From the NCBI GenBank assembly GCA_963713505.1, contig CAVQMC010000001.1, forward strand, positions 211,315-275,314: a DNA stretch of 64,000 nt. Direction: 5' to 3'. The notes beneath the pieces were generated by a model that was given only the letters and a program-made list of their open reading frames with translations, had not been told where the DNA came from and made no database searches. This DNA comes from CAVQMC01 sp963713505. GTDB taxonomy: Bacteria > Bacteroidota > Ignavibacteria > Ignavibacteriales > Ignavibacteriaceae. Position numbers and translations under genes: made by a program. Shown in pieces: positions 9,767 to 18,619 of this stretch (its first letter is position 1; every line of letters begins with the position of its first letter).

Positions 9767-11093
9767 TGAATCACCTTCCCGAAAAAGTCGCCAAATATCT
9801 TAATAAATATTCTTTTGGAAATTGGAATCTTGCAATTTAATGATTCCTTTAAATATGAAAATATTGTAATTATTCCTGCTATTGGAGAATTTGATAATTT
9901 TATAAAACTTCTAAGTTCTTTATCAAAATGCAATTCAAAATACTTTGATAATACTTTAATATTATTTGTTATAAATAATACACACACTTCTTCTGCTGAA
10001 GTAAAAAAAGATAATCAAAAAAGCATCGAATTATTTAAGAAATATCATTAACCAAAATCAAGATGAAGAATATAAGGATATAGTTAATTCCGGACTAAAA
10101 ATTAATTTTGTTAATGCAAGTTCAGAAGGAAATGAATTACCCGATAAAGAAGGCGGAGTTGGTTTAGCAAGAAAAATAGGAATGGATTTGGCATTAAATT
10201 TATACGCTTATAATTCCACTTCAGAAAAATTATTAATTTGTCTGGATGCAGATTGTACTGTTTCCGAAAATTATCTAACTGAAATAATCGACAGCTTTAA
10301 TAAGAATAATTATTCTGCTGCGGTTGTAAAATATGAGCATCCATTAAATGAAAATGATAAAAACATATATGCCATCATTTGTTATGAAATCTTTCTAAGA
10401 TATTATGTTTTGGGTTTAATTTATGCAGAATCGCCTTACGCAATTCATACTGTTGGTTCAACAATGATTTGCGATTTTGAAAGTTACATTAAAATCGAAG
10501 GAATGAATAAAAAGAGAGCTGCAGAAGATTTTTATTTTTTAGAAAAGTTAGCTAAGCATTATGAAATCCATAATATCAAAACGACAACCGTTTACCCATC
10601 TTCCAGAAGTTCATGGCGCGTTCCTTTTGGAACCGGACAAAGAGTCGGAAGATTTTTAACAGGGTCACAAAATGAATATTTACTTTATGATCCGGCTTCC
10701 TTCACAGTTCTTAAAAAATGGTTAAATTTATTAAGTAATAATCAAAATATTTCTTTGGAATCATTATTAATAAATGCACAAGGAATTAATTCAGAACTAT
10801 ATAATTTTTTGATCAATCAGAATTTTCAAAAAAGCTGGGAGAACATTTTAAATCATACAAAGAACGATGGACAATTAATCTTACAGAAGAAAAGATGGTT
10901 TGATGGTTTTAGAACTTTAAAATTAATTCATCATTTAAGAGATACGGTATTTCCATTAATAAATATGTTTGATGCTTTGGATAAAATGTTACAAAATTTT
11001 GATAATATAGTTTTACCTAAAAGAATGAATGGTAATATTCCGGATTTGCAAATTCAAAAAGAATATCTTAGAATTCTAAGAGAACTAACTTAA
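9766..11093 (+). CDS. Family 2-like glycosyltransferase (two frameshifts)
   Basis: The ATG at 9766 overlaps the miaA stop and opens MNHLPEKVAKYLN. The frame changes near 9815-9835 (to FNDSFKYENIVIIPAIGEF) and again near 10045 (to NQNQDEEYKDIVNSGL). It then stays open to 11093. The joined protein of about 440 residues resembles GT-A glycosyltransferases. It has an N-terminal IVIIPAIGE strand, a GGVGLARKIGMD segment, and a nucleotide-sugar/metal motif LDADCTVSENYL. No membrane helices are obvious. Donor and acceptor are unknown. The consistent continuation across frames argues for sequencing errors rather than a dead gene. Confidence 0.7.
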
Positions 11094-11105
11094 TATTATT
11101 TTATA

Positions 11106-12608
11106 ATGATTGTAAAAACTTCACCCGACGAAATTCAAAATTATCTTGTAGATGCTTCAAATTATCAAGGGAATTGTGAAGCAGTTTATATTCCGGATTC
11201 TACACAAGAAATATCGGAACTTCTTGAGGGAGCAAATAAAGAGAAAACCAATGTAACTATTTCAGGCAACGGGACAGGGCTAACAGGCGCAAGAGTTCCG
11301 GAGGGCGGAATTGTAATTTCTACTGAAAAACTCAATAATATCCTTGAAATTAATAAGGATAAAAAGTATGCAATAGTGCAGCCCGGAGTTTTATTATCTG
11401 AATTTCAAAAAAATATTAAAAAATATGACTTACTTTATCCGCCCGATCCTACCGAAAAAAATTGCTTTATCGGCGGAACTGTTTCAACAAATGCCTCCGG
11501 CGAAAAAACATTTAAATACGGTCCGACTAGAAATTATGTACTGGAATTAGAAGTAATTCTTCCAAACGGAGAATTTCTGGATTTGCAAAGAGGAAATCAA
11601 AAAGCAAACGGGAATAAACTTACTTTAACAACTAGAAACGGAAATAGTTTTAATCTTGATATTCCGAACTTGACAAAAACCGAAATTAAAAATGCTTCGG
11701 GCTATTACTGTCATGAAAATATGGATGCTATTGATCTGTTTGTAGGTTCGGAAGGAACTCTTGGTGTAATAACAAAAATAAAATTAAAACTCGTTCCTCT
11801 TCCTGAAAAGATAATATCATGCGTTGTCTTTTTTGAAGATGAACAATTCGGATTAAATTATATAAGGAATGCAAGAGAATTATCATATCAAAATAGAAAA
11901 AATAAAGCTGCTGAATTAGATGCTCTTGCACTTGAATTTTTTGATCAGCAGGCATTAAACTTTTTAAAAGAATTTTATAAGCAAATACCAAATACTGCAA
12001 AAGCTGCTGTTTGGTTTGAACAGGAAGTTACTTCAGAGAATGAAGAATCAATTTTTGAAAAATGGATTGAACTGATCAATAAACATAATGGAAGCGAAGA
12101 AAACGCCTGGTTTGCATTTAATGAAAATGACAAGAAAAAAATGGAAGAGTTTAGACATGCTATCTCAGAAAAAGTAAACGATTATATATCTAAAAATAAT
12201 TTTAGAAAACTCGGAACGGACGTTGCTGTTCCCGATGACAAGTTTGAAATCCTATACAATTATTCAAAAGATTTAGTAATTAAATCCGATATGGATTTTG
12301 TTACTTACGGACATTTCGGAAATTCACATATGCATTTAAATATGCTTCCTAAAAACGATAGTGAATTTAACTTAGGTAAAAATATTTATAACAATATTTG
12401 TGCAAAAGCAGTTGAACTGAACGGAACTGTTTCCGCCGAACATGGAATAGGAAAAATTAAAACCGGATATTTATTAATGATGTATGGTAAAGAAAATATT
12501 AAAAAGATGATTGATATTAAAAAGGCCCTTGATCCGAATTGGATACTTGGTAGAGGGAATTTATTTAGTGAAGATTTATTAAAAGAACTAAATATTATTA
12601 GTCTTTAG
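11106..12608 (+). CDS. FAD-binding oxidoreductase (GlcD/D-lactate dehydrogenase type)
   Basis: A 500-residue flavoenzyme of the FAD_binding_4 plus FAD-oxidase C-terminal family, which oxidises D-2-hydroxy acids such as D-lactate or glycolate. The FAD-binding part shows SGNGTGLTGARVPEGG (about residues 55-70), GGTVSTNASGEKTFKYGPTR and VGSEGTLGVITK. The C-terminal part has YGHFGNSHMHLN and SAEHGIGKIKTG, which carry the metal and substrate His residues. No iron-sulfur domain follows, so electrons may pass directly to quinone or a partner protein. It is 12 bases after the glycosyltransferase gene, and its last 21 bases overlap the convergent peptidase gene. Confidence 0.85.
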   Translation: MIVKTSPDEIQNYLVDASNYQGNCEAVYIPDSTQEISELLEGANKEKTNVTISGNGTGLTGARVPEGGIVISTEKLNNILEINKDKKYAIVQPGVLLSEFQKNIKKYDLLYPPDPTEKNCFIGGTVSTNASGEKTFKYGPTRNYVLELEVILPNGEFLDLQRGNQKANGNKLTLTTRNGNSFNLDIPNLTKTEIKNASGYYCHENMDAIDLFVGSEGTLGVITKIKLKLVPLPEKIISCVVFFEDEQFGLNYIRNARELSYQNRKNKAAELDALALEFFDQQALNFLKEFYKQIPNTAKAAVWFEQEVTSENEESIFEKWIELINKHNGSEENAWFAFNENDKKKMEEFRHAISEKVNDYISKNNFRKLGTDVAVPDDKFEILYNYSKDLVIKSDMDFVTYGHFGNSHMHLNMLPKNDSEFNLGKNIYNNICAKAVELNGTVSAEHGIGKIKTGYLLMMYGKENIKKMIDIKKALDPNWILGRGNLFSEDLLKELNIISL

Positions 12609-13289
12609 TTCTTTCCTCAGAAGTTTATAATTAGGAATTATCTTACCGACATGATCCCAAAATTTTTTAGAATGGTTCATTTCAATTAAATGACAAAGTT
12701 CATGTATAATTACATACTCAATAACTTCTTTCCGGTACATCATCAATTTGTAGTTAAAAGAAAGGTTCCTATTTGAAGAACAGCTTCCCCATCTTGTTTT
12801 TTGTCCGCGGATAAAAATTTTGTTAATCTTAAAATTATATTTTCCCGCAAGACTATTTACCAATTCCGGCAAATAATTTCTTGCATGATTTTTTAACCAT
12901 TCTTCATAAATTTTTTTTAGCTGTTCCTTTGTATTATATGGTGAGATAATTTTTAATTCATCACCTTTAAATGAAACCTTATGTTTTTTAATGAAAAAAT
13001 CGAATGACTGATTAATATTTATCTCTTTTCCAAAGACATAATATTTTTCTTCTTGTTGATTGGATGTTTTGAGATGCTTCCTAATCCAATTTGATTTTTC
13101 TCTGATGAATTTTTCAGCTTCAAGAATAGTTATTCTTCGTGGCAAAACAACTTCAAGCTGATTATCATTATTAATCTGCAGCCGTAAATACTTTGCTTTT
13201 CTGCTGTATCTTAACTTATAAGCAAAATCTTCCTGCTGTATTTTTATAGAACGGTAAAACGGTGCCGTAGATTTTTTCAATAAAATCAA
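12588..13289 (-). CDS. YgjP/M48-type metal-dependent hydrolase
   Basis: A 233-residue protein of the YgjP family (DUF45). It has the zinc-peptidase motif HELCH at about residue 198 within YVIIHELCHLIEMNHSKKFW, and the family motif RWGSCSSNRNLSFNYKLMM just before it. Such proteins are predicted cytosolic zinc metallopeptidases, related to the SprT fold, with poorly known substrates. It lies 8 bases downstream of cysS on the same strand and its end overlaps the convergent FAD oxidase gene. No signal peptide is seen. Confidence 0.85.
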   Translation of the reverse strand: MILLKKSTAPFYRSIKIQQEDFAYKLRYSRKAKYLRLQINNDNQLEVVLPRRITILEAEKFIREKSNWIRKHLKTSNQQEEKYYVFGKEININQSFDFFIKKHKVSFKGDELKIISPYNTKEQLKKIYEEWLKNHARNYLPELVNSLAGKYNFKINKIFIRGQKTRWGSCSSNRNLSFNYKLMMYRKEVIEYVIIHELCHLIEMNHSKKFWDHVGKIIPNYKLLRKELKTNNI

Positions 13290-13297
13290 AAATTGTC

Positions 13298-14720
13298 TTA
13301 TGAATTAATTTTTTTAAATGTGGTTTTATCTTTCGAGTCCTGAAGTATTACACCGATATTTTTCAATTCATCTCTTATTTGATCTGCAAGCTTGTAATTT
13401 TTATTAACTTTAGCATCTGCTCTAAATTTTATTAAGAGTTCAATTAATTCATTTTCCAAGGAAGGCCCTGAATCTGCAGAAAGAGAATCAAAATTTAAAA
13501 TACCTAAGACATTAACAGCGGTTTTATCTAAAAATGATTTTGCGTTTTCATAAAATGATTTACTTAAATTATCGGTTTCAGCAATCTTTTTATTTAGTTC
13601 TCTAGTAAAATCAAAAATTACTGCAACAGCCTGCGGAGAATTAAAATCATCATCCATTGCCGTTTCAAAATTCTTTTCAAATTTTGAAAAATCAAAACCG
13701 GAATCATCCGGTTTATCATTTTTATTAGTGATTAATTTCTTCTAAAATCTTTTCCGCGGTGTTGTTTAATTTTTCCAAACCTTTTTTTGCACTTTCTAAT
13801 AATTCAGCTGTAAAATTTAACGGTCCGCCATAATGCGCCTGTGAAAAAAACATTCTAATAGATTCGGCTGAATATTTTTTTAAAATATCTCTTGCAGTAA
13901 AAAAGTTGCCTAGTGATTTAGACATTTTTTCATCATTGATATTTAAAAAGCCAAAGTGCATCCAGTAATTAACAAACTTCTCTCCTGTTGCTCCTTCACT
14001 TTGTGCAATTTCATTTTCGTGATGAGGAAATATTAAATCATTTCCGCCGGCATGAATATCAAAATGATTTCCAAGATGTTTGCAGCTCATTGCAGAACAT
14101 TCAATATGCCAGCCGGGTCTTCCGTTTCCCCATGGACTTTCCCAAAACGGTTCGCCTTCTTTTGCTTTTTTCCATAATGAAAAATCCAATGGATTTCTTT
14201 TTTCTTCATTAATTTCAATCCTTGCACCGGATTCTAATTCATCAATTTTTTTGCCGCTTAGTTTTCCGTATGATTGGAACTTTGCAACATTATAAAAAAC
14301 ATTGCCGTTAATATTATAAGCTAAACCTTTGTCTTCTAATTTTTTAATAAAATCAATAATATCCTTTATATGAGTAGTTGCTTTCGGATAAACATCTGCT
14401 TTTTTCATTCCTAACTTTTCAATGTCTTCCATGAAAGCGAAAATATATTTATCGGCAACTTTGCCGGCTTCAATTTTTTCTTCATTGGATTTTTTAATTA
14501 TTTTATCATCAACATCAGTAAGGTTCATTACAAATTTTACTTTGAAACCTTTGTATTCTAGATATTTCCTAACAATATCCGCCATAATAAAGGAACGTGC
14601 ATTTCCGATATGAAAGTAATCATAAACAGTCGGTCCGCAGACATACATGTTAACATTCGGCGGATTTAAAGGAATAAATTCTTCTTTTTGTTTTGTAAGT
14701 GTGTTATAAATTTTAAGCAT
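13298..14720 (-). CDS. cysS: Cysteinyl-tRNA synthetase (one frameshift)
   Basis: CysS charges tRNA-Cys. The N-terminal frame (14720-13725) contains the zinc Cys in MYVCGPTVYDYFHIGNARSF with the HIGH-type motif HIGN, the second zinc site (HIECSAMSCKHLG, HAGGNDLIFPHHENEIAQSE) and KMSKS (DEKMSKSLGNFF). One extra base near 13727 moves reading to the frame that encodes NKNDKPDDSGF and then MDDDFNSPQAVAVIF, ending at 13298. The span is 1,423 bases, one more than a multiple of three, so a single-base error restores a 473-residue protein of normal length. The enzyme is essential, so it is surely intact in the organism. Confidence 0.93.
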
Positions 14721-14815
14721 TCTTAATTGTCATTTATTGAAAATTTTTTTACTAATGAAAGATAACTATTTTAAAAACGAATTTTAACTTTGAAAATTCA
14801 GATGTGAACCAGTAC

Positions 14816-15450
14816 TTATATTTTATTAAAAACGAAGGAAATTAGTCTTGGAACATTTGAATCTTTTTCTTTATCAAACCATTCTTTTAATTCTAAAAGT
14901 TTGAAATTATTTTTTTCAGCGGCATTTAAATAATCTGAAATATGATGTGTATAAACTTCCAATTCCTCAATACCGTTTTCCGATTCATATCTTGCTTTGC
15001 TTCCGAGATATTGTTTAAAAGGATGAAGTTCGCAAATATAAAATTTGCCGTCTTTTTTTAAGTTTTTGATTAGCCTGACTGAATATAAAATCCAGATTTG
15101 AAATATGTTCCAAAACCAAACTGCAGGTTATAAAATCAGCATAATTGTTTTCAACATTCCATTGTTTGTTTAAGTCTGTTTGTATGAATTTTACTTTTTT
15201 GGATTTTATTTTTTCTGCTGCTTTCATCAGCATTTTTTCTGAAAAATCCAGAGCAATAATTTCATCAGCTTTTTCCAAGCAGCCATTCTGTGTTTTTCCC
15301 GGTTCCGCATCCGAGTTCAATTAAGGTTTTAAATTTATATTTTGATAAAACATTTTTTGCTGCAATTTTCTCTAAGTCTCTTGTTTTGTTTTCTACCGAA
15401 TCATAAACTTCAGACCAAATATCATAAGATTCATTAACGGATTTTTTCAT
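14816..15450 (-). CDS. SAM-dependent methyltransferase (two frameshifts)
   Basis: A class I methyltransferase pieced together from three frames. The first is 15450-15265, starting MKKSVNESYDIWSEVYDSVE with the SAM-binding motif LIELGCGTGKNTEWLL. The second (about 15300-15060) has the acidic loop EIIALDFSEKML and FITCSLVLEHI. The third (about 15050-14816) encodes FYICELHPFKQYLGS and ends LISFVFNKI. The joined length is about 210 residues, typical of small Methyltransf_11 enzymes. The substrate is unknown. It sits between rluD and cysS on the same strand. Confidence 0.75.
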
Positions 15451-15457
15451 AAATAAT

Positions 15458-16448
15458 TCAAGATTTTAATTCTTTAATAAGTTTTTTAAAATCCTCAGGA
15501 AGTTCTGAATCAAAACGCATAAACTCTTTTTTATGAGGATGGAAAAATCCCAGAGTTTTTGCATGAAGTGCCTGGCGCGGCATTATTTCCAAAAGATTTT
15601 GAAGCCTGTTTTTCATTTTAGGCAAATTGCTTCCGTAAACAATTTTTCTTCCGCCGTAAGTTGGATCTCCAAAAACAGGATGATTTAAATTGGAAAGATG
15701 AACTCTGATCTGATGAGTTCTTCCGGTTTTTAAATTTATTTTTACATGGCTGGTAAATTCAAATTCTTCCAGAACTTTATAAAAAGTAATTGCTGTTTTT
15801 CCTTCGGTTTTACTTACTGCAAATTTTTTTCTGTCACTTTTACTTCTGGAAATTAAAGTTTTTATTTCATTTTCTTTTTCTTTAAAAATTCCCCAGCAAA
15901 TTGCTCTGTATTCTCTTTCAATATCATGTTTGGAAAATAATTTTGCAAGCTGTAGCATGAGTCCAATCATCTTTTGCAACAACTAATAAATCCGCTCGTA
16001 TCTTTATCCAGTCTATGTACAATTCCCGGTCTTCCGGGTTCATTTAAATTACTTAGTTTTTGAGTATGATGGAGAAGTGCATTGACAAAAGTTCCGGTAT
16101 AATTTGCATAAGCAGGATGAGCAACCATTCCGGCAGGTTTATTTACAACAATAAAAATTCATCTTCATAAACTATATCCAATGGAATTTCTTCAGGTTCG
16201 GTATTTTCCGGTCTTGGAGTAATAGGATGAACAGCATCAATAATATCATTCGGCTGAACAAGATAACTGGCTTTTACATGTTTGCCGTTTACAGTTACTA
16301 ATTTTGCATCAATTAATTTTTGAACTTTAGAGCGGGTTGCATTTTCGACTAAGTTGGTAAGATAAATATCCAGACGTTCTTTCTTTTTACCGGCGGGTAC
16401 TTCAAATCTGTATTTCTTTTCCTTTATCAGCTTCGTCATCTGAATCAT
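15458..16448 (-). CDS. rluD: RluD-family 23S rRNA pseudouridine synthase (frameshifted)
   Basis: RluA/RluD-type enzymes convert uridines of large-subunit rRNA to pseudouridine. The N-terminal frame (16448-16143) is an S4 RNA-binding domain (RLDIYLTNLVENATRSKVQKLI). A frame change near 16145 leads to NKPAGMVAHPA and the catalytic motif HRLDKDTSGLLVVAK around 16000. A second near 15960 leads to KLFSKHDIEREYRAICWG, HQIRVHLSNLNHPVFGDPTYGG and the C-terminus at 15458. All motifs are present, giving about 325 residues. Position after lspA matches the Bacillus lspA-ylyB order. The start overlaps a possible frame-shifted tail of the upstream lspA copy. Confidence 0.85.
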
Positions 16449-16528
16449 CTTTTTTATTTAAATTTTCATTTGAATCATTTTCCGAAACCGAATTATTAAC
16501 ATTTTCATTTTCTGGATAATCATTTAAT

Positions 16529-17131
16529 TCATTTCCAATCGGAACTCCTGCTGTTTCCAATATTTTTCTCATCCTCGGTGCTTTTTTTATAAAAGAACAA
16601 TAAAATAAGCACACCAATTGTAACAGCAGCATCAGCAAAATTAAAAATTGGCCATCGCTCGTAACTTCGGCCAAAGATTGTAATATTGAAAAAATCTACA
16701 TCAAGAAAGTCAACTACCCGACCGTAAAACAGAGGAGCATATCCATAAATAACTCCGTAAAACATTCTATCTATTAAGTTACCTACGGCTCCGCCTAAAA
16801 TAAAAGCTATTGCAATTTTTAGACTGGTTCTTTCATTTCTAATAACATAAAGATAGATTAACAATCCGATACTTGCTAATAAAGAAAATAAAGAAATCCA
16901 AAACTTAAAACTTGAACCCGGATCAAAACCAAACGCTAATCCGGGATTTTCTGTAAAAGTTAATCGGAAAAAGTTCCCAATAATAGGGATTCTTTGTCCT
17001 TCGAACATTCCCTGAAAATTTATATGGAGGAAAGGAATTGAAAACCCTTTAACAAATAATTTAGAAATCTGATCCAATAGCACAACAGCTATTGAAATAT
17101 ATATGACGCGCAATTTATTCTTTGTTTTCAA
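16529..17131 (-). CDS. lspA: Lipoprotein signal peptidase, copy 1
   Basis: LspA is the inner-membrane aspartyl protease that removes prolipoprotein signal peptides after lipidation. This 200-residue copy has four predicted membrane helices and the family motifs FTENPGLAFG, GGAVGNLIDR and both catalytic Asp regions (GRVVDFLDV and FNFADAAVTIG). Its first 17 bases overlap the end of the second copy, so the two are a tandem pair. In the next frame an acidic, Asn/Glu-rich open stretch runs on to 16402. Either the protein has a longer tail hidden by a frameshift, or that stretch is chance. Confidence 0.9.
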   Translation of the reverse strand: MKTKNKLRVIYISIAVVLLDQISKLFVKGFSIPFLHINFQGMFEGQRIPIIGNFFRLTFTENPGLAFGFDPGSSFKFWISLFSLLASIGLLIYLYVIRNERTSLKIAIAFILGGAVGNLIDRMFYGVIYGYAPLFYGRVVDFLDVDFFNITIFGRSYERWPIFNFADAAVTIGVLILLFFYKKSTEDEKNIGNSRSSDWK

Positions 17132-17708
17132 CTAGAGCACTTTCCAATGTATTTTGGGGTTCAACAACTTTTTTTCTTTCTTTATAAAAAGAAAATAAAA
17201 GCAGTATAACGCCGGCAGTAACGGCAACATCTGCAATATTAAATATATAATTGCCTACAACATGATTTAGAATAAAAATATTGAACATTTTAATTTCGAG
17301 AAAATCTACAACTCTGCCGTAAAAAAGCGGAGCGTAGCCGTAAAATAATCCATAAAAAATTCTATCGGCTAAGTTGCCAAATGCACCCCCAATTATCAGC
17401 GCTAACGATAATCTAACACCAAAACTTCTTTTTTTATTAATGTAAAGGTACCAAAGCAGTCCAATACTTGTAAGAATAGTAAATATTGAAATTAAAAGTT
17501 TAAATTTCTCACCGAAATTTATTCCGAAAGCAATCCCCGGGTTTTCTATAAAAGTAATATTAAAAAAATTACTGATAATAGGATTTTTTTGACCGTAGGA
17601 AATACCGGCATGCTTTATATTTAGAAAAGGAATTGAAAAACCTTTAATAAAAAGCTTAGTACCTTGATCTATTAAAAATACAAACAGCGATATAAATAAA
17701 ACTCTCAA
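17115..17708 (-). CDS. lspA: Lipoprotein signal peptidase, copy 2
   Basis: A second 197-residue signal peptidase II directly upstream of the first. It keeps FIENPGIAFG, GGAFGNLADR, GRVVDFLEI and FNIADVAVTAG, so both catalytic Asp residues are present and it should be active. Both copies share an unusual YGYAPLFYGRVVDF segment, indicating duplication within this lineage. The gene follows the DksA-like gene, as lspA follows ylyA in Bacillus. Why two copies are kept is unknown; specialisation for different lipoprotein pools is a guess. Confidence 0.9.
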   Translation of the reverse strand: MRVLFISLFVFLIDQGTKLFIKGFSIPFLNIKHAGISYGQKNPIISNFFNITFIENPGIAFGINFGEKFKLLISIFTILTSIGLLWYLYINKKRSFGVRLSLALIIGGAFGNLADRIFYGLFYGYAPLFYGRVVDFLEIKMFNIFILNHVVGNYIFNIADVAVTAGVILLLFSFYKERKKVVEPQNTLESALVENKE

Positions 17709-17768
17709 AATTTACCTTTAACAATCAATAAGAAATATCCATATCTTTCCATTCGCCGTTATTAAAGC

Positions 17769-18602
17769 TTATCTTTTTTCCTGTCTTTGTTTTATCGGCA
17801 AACATAACTGACTATGCGGCACTGCTTCCAGCCTGGCCTTAGGAATTAAAGGACAGGTTTCACATAAGTGCTGCGGTTCTTCTATACACTCTATACAAAT
17901 GCCATAAGTTCCAGCTTCAATTCTTTTTAAAGCATCTTCCAGATAGCCTAAAAATTTATTTTCTCTCTGGGCATATAAAAAAGTCTTTTCTCTTTCCATT
18001 GCATCGGTTCCCTGCTCAGCCATATGTAAAGAGTAAGGAGAATTCTCATTTATATATTCTCCGGTTGTAGGATCCAGCATTTGTTCTTTTAGATTTTGAA
18101 GCTGTTCAAGAATTTCATCTCTTTTTTCAAGAATAATAGTTTTAAAGTGTTCAAGATCTTTTTTACTGTAACCTTTTATTTTCTGTAAAGCTTTTGCTCT
18201 TATTTCTGCAGGACTCGGACCTTCAGGAACTTGAGCTTTTAAACTTTCTTCCGATTTTTTCTTAGTTCTCGGCTTCGTTATCTTTTTTTCTGTAGTTGTC
18301 TTTTTAGGGGATTTTGCCATAGTTGTCTTTTTTCTAGTAGTTGTTGTTTTAGTAGTTTTTGGTTTCGTTGTTTTTCTTGTTGTCTTTTTTGCACTTACAG
18401 TTTTCTTTGCTTTTGCAGCAGAAGATTTTTTAGCACTTGTTTTAGTTGTTTTTTTTGCACTTGCTGCCTTTTTAGTTCTGGTTGTAGAAGATTTTTTTGC
18501 AGCAGCTTTACTCACAGATTTCTTTCTACTTTTCTTATTTTCATCAGCAGATTTTTTTGCTGATTTAGAAGTAGATTTTTTTGTTGTAGATTTTTTTGCC
18601 AT
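17769..18602 (-). CDS. DksA/TraR-type zinc-finger protein with histone-like basic N-terminal tail
   Basis: A 277-residue protein in two parts. Residues 1-130 are almost only Lys, Ala, Ser and Thr (repeated AKK/TTKK/SAKK units), like histone H1 or bacterial HU-type tails. Residues 130-277 are a DksA/TraR-like domain: a coiled coil (HFKTIILEKRDEILEQLQNLKEQML), MAEQGTDAMEREKTFLYAQRENK, and a Cys cluster (CIEC, CETC, then ARLEAVPHSQLC). The usual last CxxC is reduced to CLPI. DksA proteins bind the RNA polymerase secondary channel; the tail suggests additional nucleic-acid binding. It lies 17 bases after ileS, the place of ylyA in Bacillus. Confidence 0.85.
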   Translation of the reverse strand: MAKKSTTKKSTSKSAKKSADENKKSRKKSVSKAAAKKSSTTRTKKAASAKKTTKTSAKKSSAAKAKKTVSAKKTTRKTTKPKTTKTTTTRKKTTMAKSPKKTTTEKKITKPRTKKKSEESLKAQVPEGPSPAEIRAKALQKIKGYSKKDLEHFKTIILEKRDEILEQLQNLKEQMLDPTTGEYINENSPYSLHMAEQGTDAMEREKTFLYAQRENKFLGYLEDALKRIEAGTYGICIECIEEPQHLCETCPLIPKARLEAVPHSQLCLPIKQRQEKR

Positions 18603-18619
18603 TACAAAGTCTCCTTTAT

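Noticed and set aside
18240..18600. Lys/Ala/Thr-rich tract as a tandem DNA repeat or assembly error
   Set aside because: Codons vary between AAA and AAG and between Thr, Ser and Ala codons, so it is a protein-level low-complexity tail rather than a DNA tandem repeat.
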